The translations under genes were made by a program, and so were the position numbers. A model generated the notes under the pieces. The model was not told where the DNA came from and ran no database searches. It worked only from the letters and a program-made list of their open reading frames with translations. This document shows, piece after piece, positions 1 through 7,167 of a DNA stretch of 64,000 nucleotides (positions within the stretch are counted from its first letter, which is position 1; every line of letters starts with the position of its first letter). The DNA is from Euzebya rosea (GTDB taxonomy: Bacteria; Actinomycetota; Nitriliruptoria; Euzebyales; Euzebyaceae): contig NZ_PGDQ01000006.1 in assembly GCF_003073135.1 (NCBI RefSeq), forward strand, positions 186,001 to 250,000, written 5' to 3'.

Positions 1-372
1 GTCGCACAACGCGTCGTCGACGGAAGTGGGGTCGGTGCAGAAGCGCTCCGCGAAGTCGAGGGCCAGCCGCTCGAGGGGGTCGAACGCGTCGCTGGACGCC
101 CACCCCTCCACCAGAGCGAGTTCATCCTCGCTGACGGGCGCGCCGGGCATCCGGTAGGTCGTGCACCGCTGACAGCCGTTGATCTGCGCGATGCGGTAGC
201 GGACGAGCTCGTGAAGCCGCGCGGGCAGCTCGCTGCGCGCCACCACCGCGTTGAACTGACCGATCACCTCGGCCATCGCGGGGCGATGCGCGAGGGCCCG
301 TCCGGCCTCCGGTCCGACCGACCGGCGGAACCGTGCCGCGGCCTCCTCGCTCAGCAGTGCGACCCTCGGCAT
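1..372 (-). CDS. Carboxymuconolactone decarboxylase / AhpD-like protein (partial)
   Basis: The reading frame is open from an ATG at 372 to the left edge, so the C-terminus (residues after 124) is missing. A GGGGAG ribosome site lies about 8 nt upstream of the start. The sequence around LHELVRYRIAQINGCQRC is the AhpD/CMD signature, with a CxxC pair at C67 and C70. In true AhpD the motif continues CxxCxxxH; here the His position is Arg74, so the classical AhpD proton relay looks incomplete. Family members are small helical proteins acting as peroxiredoxin partners, disulfide reductases or lactone decarboxylases. I infer a general redox or peroxidase-like role only. It is transcribed leftwards, with its neighbours outside the window. 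Confidence 0.8.
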   Translation of the reverse strand, partial: MPRVALLSEEAAARFRRSVGPEAGRALAHRPAMAEVIGQFNAVVARSELPARLHELVRYRIAQINGCQRCTTYRMPGAPVSEDELALVEGWASSDAFDPLERLALDFAERFCTDPTSVDDALCD

Positions 373-495
373 GACTGGAACTCCCCGGGCGGTGACTCGC
401 CCCATCGGTGGGCCCGACCCGGACCGGCCGAACCATGACAATGATGAACATAGTCCCGCCGGCCCAAAGCCTTCAACCCCCGGTGGAGTCGACGT

Positions 496-1149
496 TCAGT
501 CCCTGCCCTGCCAGGTGCACACGCAGGCGCGGTTGCCCTGCGCGTCGGCCAGGACCCAGAACGACGGCGCGGCCTCGTCGGAGACGAGGGTGCCGCCGGC
601 GGCCAGTGCGCGGGCGATCCGATCCTCGGCGGTCTCGACCGGGACACGCACGTCGAGGTGCCAGCGCTGGGCCGGCGGGTCGGTCGGGTCGGTGTGCTGG
701 AACCACATCGTGGGCAGCAGTCCGTCGGGGTCGTGGACCTCGTCGCCGTCGACCTCCAGGTCCAGCAGCGCCGCCCAGAACGGGGCGACCTCGGTGTGGT
801 CGTGGGTGTCCAGCGCCCACTCGACCGCCTTCAGCGACGCCGGGTCGGCGGTGACGCCGTGCGCATTCGCGATCTCGCTGATCCGCCGGGCCAGCCGGAC
901 GTCGCGCATCGTGACCCCACCCACGTCGTGGCTGGTCAGCCGGACCTCGACCAAGGGATAGGTGAGCGTGACGTCGGGATGGTGGTTGGCCGCCTCCGCG
1001 GCCTCGCCGATGTCGTCGACCAGCGCCAGGCCCCTCGCGAAGCCACCCGTGTCGAACCGGGCGTGCAGGCGGCTGAAGAGCATCCGCCAGTCCTGCAGTC
1101 CCTCCGCGCCGACCGCGGCGGCGGTCAGGATCGTCCGGTCATCGCCCAT
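496..1149 (-). CDS. Pterin-4a-carbinolamine dehydratase domain fused to a VOC (glyoxalase-like) domain
   Basis: This 217-residue protein has two domains. Residues about 20-100 match pterin-4a-carbinolamine dehydratase (DCoH/PhhB): EAANHHPDVTLTYPLVEVRL carries the EAxxHHPD core, followed by the Tyr, a second His (TSHDVGG) and Asp (MRD) of the family motif. Residues about 110-217 look like a VOC/glyoxalase-like half (DRIARALAAGGTLVSDEA then WVLADAQGN). DCoH recycles the tetrahydropterin cofactor of aromatic amino acid hydroxylases, but no such hydroxylase is nearby. Fusion to a VOC domain is a known actinobacterial arrangement whose exact job is unclear to me. The gene stands alone between a leftward neighbour and a rightward membrane protein. 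Confidence 0.85.
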   Translation of the reverse strand: MGDDRTILTAAAVGAEGLQDWRMLFSRLHARFDTGGFARGLALVDDIGEAAEAANHHPDVTLTYPLVEVRLTSHDVGGVTMRDVRLARRISEIANAHGVTADPASLKAVEWALDTHDHTEVAPFWAALLDLEVDGDEVHDPDGLLPTMWFQHTDPTDPPAQRWHLDVRVPVETAEDRIARALAAGGTLVSDEAAPSFWVLADAQGNRACVCTWQGRD

Positions 1150-1295
1150 GTGTGCCTCCTCGGCGTGGTCTCGTGGCTCACCCTACGAGGACTGTCGGTC
1201 CCGCGTCGCGCCAGTGTCCGCTGCGGACGACCTCGGTCGACGACCGAACGCATCCGTGCTGGACGGTTCACCGATGGGGGTCCACTGTCGACTGC

Positions 1296-2132
1296 ATGGC
1301 GGTGATGCTGGCGTGTGGTGCATCGGTGATCATCGCCTTGGTGTGCGCGTGGAGATGGCGTGGACTGTCGCGCCTTCCCGCAACGACGCTCGAGCCAGAG
1401 GCGGCGGGTGCTCGCTACGCGGCCCGTGTGGCCCTCCGCGAGATCGTGATCGTGATCGCAGCCGGCATGGCAAGCGGCCTGCTGTTCGTCGGTCCGGCGT
1501 CGCGGCTCGCCATGCGGCTGCTGGCGGTCACCGGGGGTGATGCCGCGCAGAACCGGATCACCGAGGCGGGGGAAGTGGTCGGTCGAATCACCGTGGGCGG
1601 GACGATCGGCCTCGTCGTCTTCGTCGGCCTCGGAGCAGGGCTCATCTCCTCCGCCGTCCATGGCCTGCTTCGTGGGGTCCTGCCGGCCGGCCTGCTCGGC
1701 GGCGTCGTCACCGGGGTGCTGTTGCTGATCGTCCTGGGCTCCACCGTCGACCCCATCCGGCCGGACAACGTCGACTTCCGTGTCGTGGGTCCCGGATGGC
1801 TCGCGTTGCTCGTCTTCCTCGCGATGGCGGTGGCGCAGGGCGTGCTGCTGGCGACCTACCAGGCCCGCCTCTCCCACCTCGTCCCGCTGCTGTCCCGTCG
1901 GTGGATGGCAGCGGCCTGGCTGCTGGTCCTGCTGCCGATCCTCGTGACGGGCATCGGCGCGGCGGTACTGCTGGTCGTCGGGGCAAGCGCCCTGATCGGG
2001 ACCCGAACCTCGCTGGTGCACCTCCTGGACGGGGCGCCCGTCCGTCGAACCGCCCAGGTGGGGCTCGGCCTCGTCGTGATGGTCAGCCTGCCCGGCCTGG
2101 TACGAGCCGTCGTCGAGATCGGCTCCATGTGA
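1296..2132 (+). CDS. Multi-pass membrane protein of unknown function
   Basis: This 278-residue protein has about seven hydrophobic segments: residues 1-17, 45-70, 90-125, 125-150, 165-185, 200-230 and 250-275. They are separated by short Arg-containing loops (PASRLAMRLLAV, STVDPIRPDNVDF). I chose the ATG at 1296 because the longer upstream extension is polar and Arg-rich and would precede the first membrane segment without purpose. I recognise no family motif. It ends 15 nt from the convergent aldo/keto reductase gene. Codon use resembles its neighbours, so nothing suggests recent transfer. The function is unknown; by topology it could be a transporter-like or sensor membrane protein. Confidence 0.6.
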   Translation: MAVMLACGASVIIALVCAWRWRGLSRLPATTLEPEAAGARYAARVALREIVIVIAAGMASGLLFVGPASRLAMRLLAVTGGDAAQNRITEAGEVVGRITVGGTIGLVVFVGLGAGLISSAVHGLLRGVLPAGLLGGVVTGVLLLIVLGSTVDPIRPDNVDFRVVGPGWLALLVFLAMAVAQGVLLATYQARLSHLVPLLSRRWMAAAWLLVLLPILVTGIGAAVLLVVGASALIGTRTSLVHLLDGAPVRRTAQVGLGLVVMVSLPGLVRAVVEIGSM

Positions 2133-2147
2133 CCCGCGGACACTGGC

Positions 2148-3194
2148 TCAGCCGGCGGTTCGCAGCACCTTCCAGACGGCCATGTCGCTGAAGGACTCGA
2201 CCACACCGTAGGGATAGTCGGGCAGCCCCGGTGCCGACACGGCGGTCAGCTGCTCGAGGTCCTCGGCGTCGAGGGCCAGGGAGGCAGCCGGCAGGACCTG
2301 CTGGAGCTGCTCGAGCGTTCGGGCACCGAGCAGCACCGACGCCACGTTGAGGCGGGTCAGCAGCCAAGCGATGGCGACCTCGGCCATGGAACGGTCGTGC
2401 CGGTCGGCGACGGCCTCGACCACGTCCAGCACCTGCCAGGTCCGCTCGGTGTTGCGGGTGTCGTAGGCCTCGACCCCGCGGTTGGGGTCCTCGCCCAGCC
2501 TCGTGGCCCCCGTCGGCTCGGCATCACGCTGGTACTTGCCCGTCAGCCACCCGCCACCGAGGGGCGACCAGGGCGTCACGGCCAGCTTCTCGTCGATGGC
2601 GCACGGCAGCACCTCCATCTCGATGGACCGGTCCAGCAGGTTGTACTGCGGTTGCACGACCGTCGGGACGACGTACCCGCCGAGCCGGGCGGTGGTCATC
2701 AGCCGACTCAGCTGCCATCCGGTCACGTTGGACCAGCCGATGGCGTGCAGCTTGCCCTTGCGGACCTCGGCGCTCAGCACATCCAGGGTTTCCTCGATCG
2801 GGGTGTCCCGATCCCAGCCGTGCACGAAGTAGAGGTCGATCGCGTCCACGCCCAGCCGGTCCAGGGAGGCGTCGATCGACCGGACCAACCCGCGACGCGA
2901 TGCGCCCGGCGACCCCGGCGGCGGCGCGAACCGACCCTTCGTGGCCACGATCACGTCGTCGTGGTCACGTGACCGCAGCCACTCGCCCACGATCCGTTCG
3001 GACTGGCCCTCGGCGTACACGTCGGCGGTGTCCAGGAAGGTCCCACCTGCCTCGTGGAACGCGTCCAGCTGGCGGTGGGCCTCCTCGGCCGCGGTCTCGG
3101 CTCCGAAGGTCATCGTCCCCAACCCCAGCCGCGACACGACGGGACCGCGGGGGCCGAGCTGGGCGACGGGCATCTCGTGGCTGGGATGATCCAT
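2148..3194 (-). CDS. Aldo/keto reductase
   Basis: This 348-residue TIM-barrel protein belongs to the aldo/keto reductase superfamily, which uses NADPH to reduce aldehydes and ketones. The expected tetrad is visible: Asp in TFLDTADVYAEG, Tyr in the same block, Lys in VIVATKGRF and His in LYFVHGWD. The C-terminal NADP-binding region contains SVLLGARTLEQLQQ. The sequence resembles the YajO/Gcy-type branch. I prefer the ATG at 3194 (MDHPSHEM), with an alternative at 3173; the longer frame from 3230 adds an unconvincing leader. It is a single gene, convergent with the membrane protein and 57 nt downstream of the CotH stop. The substrate is unknown. Confidence 0.9.
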   Translation of the reverse strand: MDHPSHEMPVAQLGPRGPVVSRLGLGTMTFGAETAAEEAHRQLDAFHEAGGTFLDTADVYAEGQSERIVGEWLRSRDHDDVIVATKGRFAPPPGSPGASRRGLVRSIDASLDRLGVDAIDLYFVHGWDRDTPIEETLDVLSAEVRKGKLHAIGWSNVTGWQLSRLMTTARLGGYVVPTVVQPQYNLLDRSIEMEVLPCAIDEKLAVTPWSPLGGGWLTGKYQRDAEPTGATRLGEDPNRGVEAYDTRNTERTWQVLDVVEAVADRHDRSMAEVAIAWLLTRLNVASVLLGARTLEQLQQVLPAASLALDAEDLEQLTAVSAPGLPDYPYGVVESFSDMAVWKVLRTAG

Positions 3195-3251
3195 GGCCTG
3201 CAGTCTGGGCCCTCGCGAGGGGGCGTGCACGGCTGGCCAGCCGAACGCCGG

Positions 3252-4646
3252 TCAGCTCCCGACGACGTTCGCCACGTAGGCGGCGAGCGTGGAGGACTCG
3301 GCCTCGATGGTGTCGACGTCGACGAGCTCGCTGGCGTCGGCGAGCAGCAGGTCGGTCCAGGCGGTGAGGATGTCGTCGGCGGCACCGCTCGTGAACAGGC
3401 GGTCCTGCAGTTCAGTGGTGGCATCGTCGTAGCGCTCGGCGAACGCCTCGTTGGCCAGCAGCCGCTGGACCAGCACGTTGGACTGGCCCCCAGCGCCACC
3501 GGCGCCGAGTCCGGCGGCACCTTCGCCGGGAGCTGCGCCGCCGGGAGCTGCGCCGAAGCCGGCAGCCGCACCGCCGGGAGCTGCGCCATCGGGGGCCTGA
3601 CCGGCAGGGCGCGCACCGCCCCCGGGCCCACCCGCACCGGGAGCGGCACTGCCACCCCCGCCGCCGTTGACGTTGGCGGTGCCGAAGGCGAGGTTCAGGT
3701 CCCAGCTGACCACGGTGAACCGCTCGGTGTCGTAGTCATAGTGCAGGTAGGAGTTGTTGCCACGACCGTCGATGTCGTCGTTGTTGCCCACCAGGTCCTG
3801 GAACGCCAGGTAGGTGGCGAACGCGTCGAGGTCCAGGTGGTCGCCGATCTCGGTGTCGAACGTGGCGTCGTCGGCGGTGTTGATGAACTCGAGGAAGTCG
3901 ATCAGCGGGTCGAGGTTGTCCTCGCCGGCCTCCTGGTCGAAGACGTCGGTGTAGGCCTCGACCTCGTCGCCGCGGTAGCTGTAGTCGCCCGTGCTCTCGG
4001 CCTTGTAGAGGACGCCGCCGTCGCCGAAGTTGGCGTCGTCCCAGTCGTCGTTGGGCAGCTCGACGGCGAGCCGCAGCTCGGTCTCGCCACCGTTGACCGT
4101 GAACGTCGTGGCGATCGGGTCCTGGTTGGCCAGGCCGGCCAGGTCCAGGAGCTCCTGCGCGACGGCCTCGTTCAGGGCGGTCTCGGTCGAGCTGGAGCGG
4201 ATCACGATGTCGGTGTGCCCCTCGACGGACTGTCCGTCGACGTACTTGTCGAGGCGGATCAGCCACGGCAGGTCCTCGGGGTTGCCGGACGTGGCGGTGG
4301 ACAGCCCGAACAGCGAGGAGTTGCCCTTCAGGCGAAGGCCGACGTCCTCGTAGGTGGCGCCGTCGATGACGACGGTCGCTGCGATCCAGTCCTTCTCGCC
4401 CGTGGTCGCGTACGTGTCGATGATCTCGGCGTAGTCACCGTCGTCGAAGGTGACCTCGATGTGGTGCACCACGCTGCTGTCGAAGAGCGCGCTGTCGGTC
4501 GAGACGCCGGTGGCGCTGACGTCAGCGCTGTCGGCGGCACCGTCGGCGGACTGGCCCCGGGCGGCGGAACACCCTGCGAGCAGGGCGAGGCAGGCGACGG
4601 CTGCGCCGACGGTCCGGACGGGTCGGGAGGGGTGGCGGGGGCTCAT
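3252..4646 (-). CDS. CotH-family kinase-like lipoprotein
   Basis: This 464-residue protein begins with a lipoprotein signal peptide and lipobox (LALLAGCSAA), so it is probably anchored on the outer face of the membrane. The body matches the CotH family, first known from Bacillus spore coat CotH, an atypical protein kinase. Matching segments include HHIEVTFDDGDYAEI, VGLRLKGNSS, RLDKYVDGQ, LYKAES and FTVVSWDLNLAFG near residue 315. An insert rich in Gly, Ala and Pro (residues about 325-385, imperfect GGAAPG repeats) splits the C-terminal part. A GGAAG ribosome site precedes the start. It is divergent from the DUF4956 and VTC genes, a grouping that recurs for CotH proteins, which suggests a shared surface or phosphate-related process. 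Confidence 0.88.
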   Translation of the reverse strand: MSPRHPSRPVRTVGAAVACLALLAGCSAARGQSADGAADSADVSATGVSTDSALFDSSVVHHIEVTFDDGDYAEIIDTYATTGEKDWIAATVVIDGATYEDVGLRLKGNSSLFGLSTATSGNPEDLPWLIRLDKYVDGQSVEGHTDIVIRSSSTETALNEAVAQELLDLAGLANQDPIATTFTVNGGETELRLAVELPNDDWDDANFGDGGVLYKAESTGDYSYRGDEVEAYTDVFDQEAGEDNLDPLIDFLEFINTADDATFDTEIGDHLDLDAFATYLAFQDLVGNNDDIDGRGNNSYLHYDYDTERFTVVSWDLNLAFGTANVNGGGGGSAAPGAGGPGGGARPAGQAPDGAAPGGAAAGFGAAPGGAAPGEGAAGLGAGGAGGQSNVLVQRLLANEAFAERYDDATTELQDRLFTSGAADDILTAWTDLLLADASELVDVDTIEAESSTLAAYVANVVGS

Positions 4647-4759
4647 GGCGGTGACTTCCGTGGGTGGGGGACTGGCGGATGGCCGCCAGTGAAGCGACCG
4701 ACTCTTCGAAACCTCTGAGGACTCGGTGAGCGATCCACGAGCGTCGCGGCCGGGCTCTC

Positions 4760-4791
4760 AGGAAGTCCCCACCCGACCCACAGAACTTCCT
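4760..4791. promoter_or_regulatory. Inverted repeat in the CotH/DUF4956 divergent region
   Basis: AGGAAGT (4760-4766) and ACTTCCT (4785-4791) form exact 7-bp arms separated by 18 nt, in the 213-bp region between the CotH gene (leftward) and the DUF4956 gene (rightward). The position suits a shared operator or an mRNA leader hairpin. No known regulator site is recognised. Confidence 0.35.
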
Positions 4792-4859
4792 CACGGACCG
4801 CTTCGATGATCGAGCGACGTCATCACCCGGCACCCCGCCGGCCACCCAAGGAGCTCCTC

Positions 4860-5462
4860 GTGTCACAGACCGCCCTCGTCGCCGCCGACCTGATCGCCAT
4901 CTCGATCCTGGTCTTCGCCATGTACTTCCCGCGCTACCGACGTCGTGACATGGTCGTGGCCATCCTCGGACTCAACGTCGGCGTGATGGCCGTGGCGACC
5001 GCTCTGTCGACCGCACAGGTCAGCGCCGGACTCGGCCTGGGGCTGTTCGGCGTGCTGTCGATCATCCGCCTGCGGTCCTCGGAGCTGGAGCAGGAGGAAG
5101 TGGCCTACTACTTCACCGCCCTCGCCCTCGGCCTGCTCGGCGGCATCGCCGTGACGCCGGTCTGGGTCACCCCGGTCCTGATGGGCGCCATCGTCGTGGC
5201 CCTCTGGGTGGGCGACCACCCGCGCCTGTTCGCCGGCAGCCGCCACCAGGTCGTGACCCTCGACGCCGCGTACACCGACGAGGCCGCCATGGTCGCCAGG
5301 CTCGAGTCGCTCCTCGGCGGATCGGTCACGAAGCTGAAGGTCAAGAACGTCGACCTCGTCCGCGACTCCACCGTCGTCGACGTGCGCTACACCCTCGACA
5401 CGGCCACCCCTCGTGCCTGGACCGAGGACCGTCTCGACGTCACCGTCGGAGGTCGACGATGA
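4860..5462 (+). CDS. DUF4956 family membrane protein
   Basis: This 200-residue protein has an N-terminal membrane domain of four hydrophobic segments (residues about 4-20, 30-45, 50-65 and 80-115) and a soluble C-terminal alpha/beta domain. The cytoplasmic loop FGVLSIIRLRSSELEQEEVA is the hallmark of DUF4956. The GTG start at 4860 is supported by AAGGAG 8 nt upstream; the longer frame from 4806 reads through that ribosome site. Its stop overlaps the start of the VTC gene (ATGA), indicating translational coupling. DUF4956, VTC and CotH genes commonly travel together. The molecular function is not established. Confidence 0.85.
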   Translation: MSQTALVAADLIAISILVFAMYFPRYRRRDMVVAILGLNVGVMAVATALSTAQVSAGLGLGLFGVLSIIRLRSSELEQEEVAYYFTALALGLLGGIAVTPVWVTPVLMGAIVVALWVGDHPRLFAGSRHQVVTLDAAYTDEAAMVARLESLLGGSVTKLKVKNVDLVRDSTVVDVRYTLDTATPRAWTEDRLDVTVGGRR

Positions 5463-6211
5463 CCACCGCCAGCGCCTACGCGGCCCTCGACCCCATCTCG
5501 CTGGAGGCACTGAACGCCGTGGCGTCCCTCCAGACCCGCGTCGACCGCAAGTACGTGGTCGACTCCGACACCGTCGACGCCCTGGTGCTGGCGCACGCCG
5601 ACACCATCCGTGTCCTCTCCATCGACGGACGACGCGGCTTCGAGTACCGGTCGATCTACTTCGACACTCCCGACCTGGACGCCTTCACCAGCGCCGCCCG
5701 ACGCCGTCGGCGTCGGTGGAAGGTCCGGACCCGGACCTACGCCGACACCGGCGACTGCATGCTGGAGGTGAAGACGAAGGGCGTCCGTGGCGTCACGGTC
5801 AAGTCCCGGATCGGCCACGACGCGGACGCCGCGGCCCGGCTGACCCGCGACGCATGCCGCTTCGTCACGGAGGCGACCGCCGGGACCTGTGCCACGTCCG
5901 AGCTGGTCCCGACGCTGGCCACCTCCTACCGGCGCACCACGATGGTGGACGTCGAGGCGGGCACCCGGCTCACCGTCGACCACGACCTGGCGTGCACCGA
6001 CTGGGGCCCCCACCGGGCCACGATCGGCGACCTGCTTGTCGTGGAGACCAAGTCCGCCGGACGGCCCAGCCCGGCCGACCGGTGGCTCTGGGCCCATGGC
6101 ATCCGCCCGACCAGGGTCAGCAAGTTCTGCACCGGCCTGGCCGCCCTCCACCCCGAGCTGCCGAACAACGCCTGGCACCGGACCCTGGTCCGCGACTGGG
6201 TCGTCGATTGA
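5459..6211 (+). CDS. VTC-domain (polyphosphate polymerase-like) protein
   Basis: This 250-residue protein consists of a VTC/CYTH-like tunnel domain. Basic and acidic residues expected to line the tunnel are visible: RVDRKYVV near residue 28, EYRSIYFDTPDLDAF near 62, a run of Arg followed by WKVRTRTY near 82, MLEVKTKG near 100, VVETKSAGRP near 196 and RVSKFCTG near 219. In eukaryotic VTC4 this fold makes polyphosphate from ATP. For bacterial single-domain relatives the product is uncertain, so I infer polyphosphate or another phosphate polymer. It is coupled to the upstream membrane protein by an ATGA overlap. Confidence 0.85.
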   Translation: MTTASAYAALDPISLEALNAVASLQTRVDRKYVVDSDTVDALVLAHADTIRVLSIDGRRGFEYRSIYFDTPDLDAFTSAARRRRRRWKVRTRTYADTGDCMLEVKTKGVRGVTVKSRIGHDADAAARLTRDACRFVTEATAGTCATSELVPTLATSYRRTTMVDVEAGTRLTVDHDLACTDWGPHRATIGDLLVVETKSAGRPSPADRWLWAHGIRPTRVSKFCTGLAALHPELPNNAWHRTLVRDWVVD

Positions 6212-6239
6212 CGACCGATCGTCACGGCGTGGGGCACGG

Positions 6240-6998
6240 TCAGGACGCCAGCAGCCTGATCAGGGCAGCACCACCGACGATCACGATGAAGCCCCGCAGC
6301 ACGGTCGGTGGCAGCAGTCGACCGTAGCGTCCCCCGACGAACCCGCCTGCGGTCGACCCGACGGCGATCAGCCCCACGGCCGTCCAGTCGATGTCCGCGC
6401 CGAAGAGGAACACCACTGCCGCGACGGCGTTGACGACCGTGGCCAGGACGTTCTTGGTCCCGTTCAGCCGCTGCAGGTCATCCGACAGCAGGCTGCCGAG
6501 CAGCGCGATCAGCAGGATGCCCTGGGCGGCACCGAAGTAGCCGCCGTAGCAGCCGGCCAGGGCGACCCCGACGATCAGCCCCGTCGAGGGACGGCCGTCG
6601 CCCGCCTCGGACAGCCGCCCCGACAGCCGGGTGCGCAGCCACGGTTGCACCACCACGAGCACCAACGACAGGCCCACGAGCACCGGCACGATGGCATCGA
6701 ACGCCGCGGCGGGCAGGACCAGCAGGCCGAGTGCCCCCACGCTGCCCCCGACCAGCGAGGCCGGGACGAGCCACCGCAGCCGCGGGCCCTGTCCCGCGAG
6801 CTCGCGGCGGTACCCCACCGCCCCGGCGAGCGACCCGGGGACCAGGCCGAGGTTGTTGCTGACGTTGGCCAGCAGTGGTGGGTAGCCGAGCAGGACCAAC
6901 GTCGGGAACGAGATCAGCGTCCCGGACCCGACGATGGCGTTGACCGTCCCCGCGCCGAAGCCAGCGAGGACGACGAGGAGGAGCTCAAACGACGACAC
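6240..6998 (-). CDS. TauE/SafE (TSUP) family membrane transporter
   Basis: This 252-residue protein has about eight membrane helices arranged as two repeats. Family hallmarks are GFGAGTVNAIVGSGTLISFP in the first repeat and GCYGGYFGAAQGILLIALLG followed by NGTKNVLATVVN in the second. TSUP proteins export or import sulfonates, sulfite, sulfoacetate or other small anions. The substrate cannot be inferred here because no sulfur-metabolism gene is adjacent. It is transcribed leftwards, 28 nt from the convergent VTC gene, and shares a 169-bp divergent region with the secreted esterase. Confidence 0.88.
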   Translation of the reverse strand: MSSFELLLVVLAGFGAGTVNAIVGSGTLISFPTLVLLGYPPLLANVSNNLGLVPGSLAGAVGYRRELAGQGPRLRWLVPASLVGGSVGALGLLVLPAAAFDAIVPVLVGLSLVLVVVQPWLRTRLSGRLSEAGDGRPSTGLIVGVALAGCYGGYFGAAQGILLIALLGSLLSDDLQRLNGTKNVLATVVNAVAAVVFLFGADIDWTAVGLIAVGSTAGGFVGGRYGRLLPPTVLRGFIVIVGGAALIRLLAS

Positions 6999-7031
6999 CG
7001 GGGCGGCAGCCTACGGCACGTCCGTCACACC

Positions 7032-7047
7032 CTTTCGATTCCGAAAG
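7032..7047. promoter_or_regulatory. Palindrome between the TSUP transporter and esterase genes
   Basis: CTTTCG-ATTC-CGAAAG has exact 6-bp arms with a 4-nt centre. It lies 34 bp upstream of the leftward transporter start, in a stretch that is locally poorer in GC. The location suits an operator for either divergent gene. I do not recognise the binding protein. Confidence 0.35.
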
Positions 7048-7167
7048 CCTCCAAAGGGCGATTGCGACGAACGCGAACCCTTCTCGTGGAACAAGAAGGA
7101 TTGTGGCCTTGTCATAGCGAAACCCTCCGCAGCACGGATGTCCCGTGATCGAGCCGGAGGAACCGTC

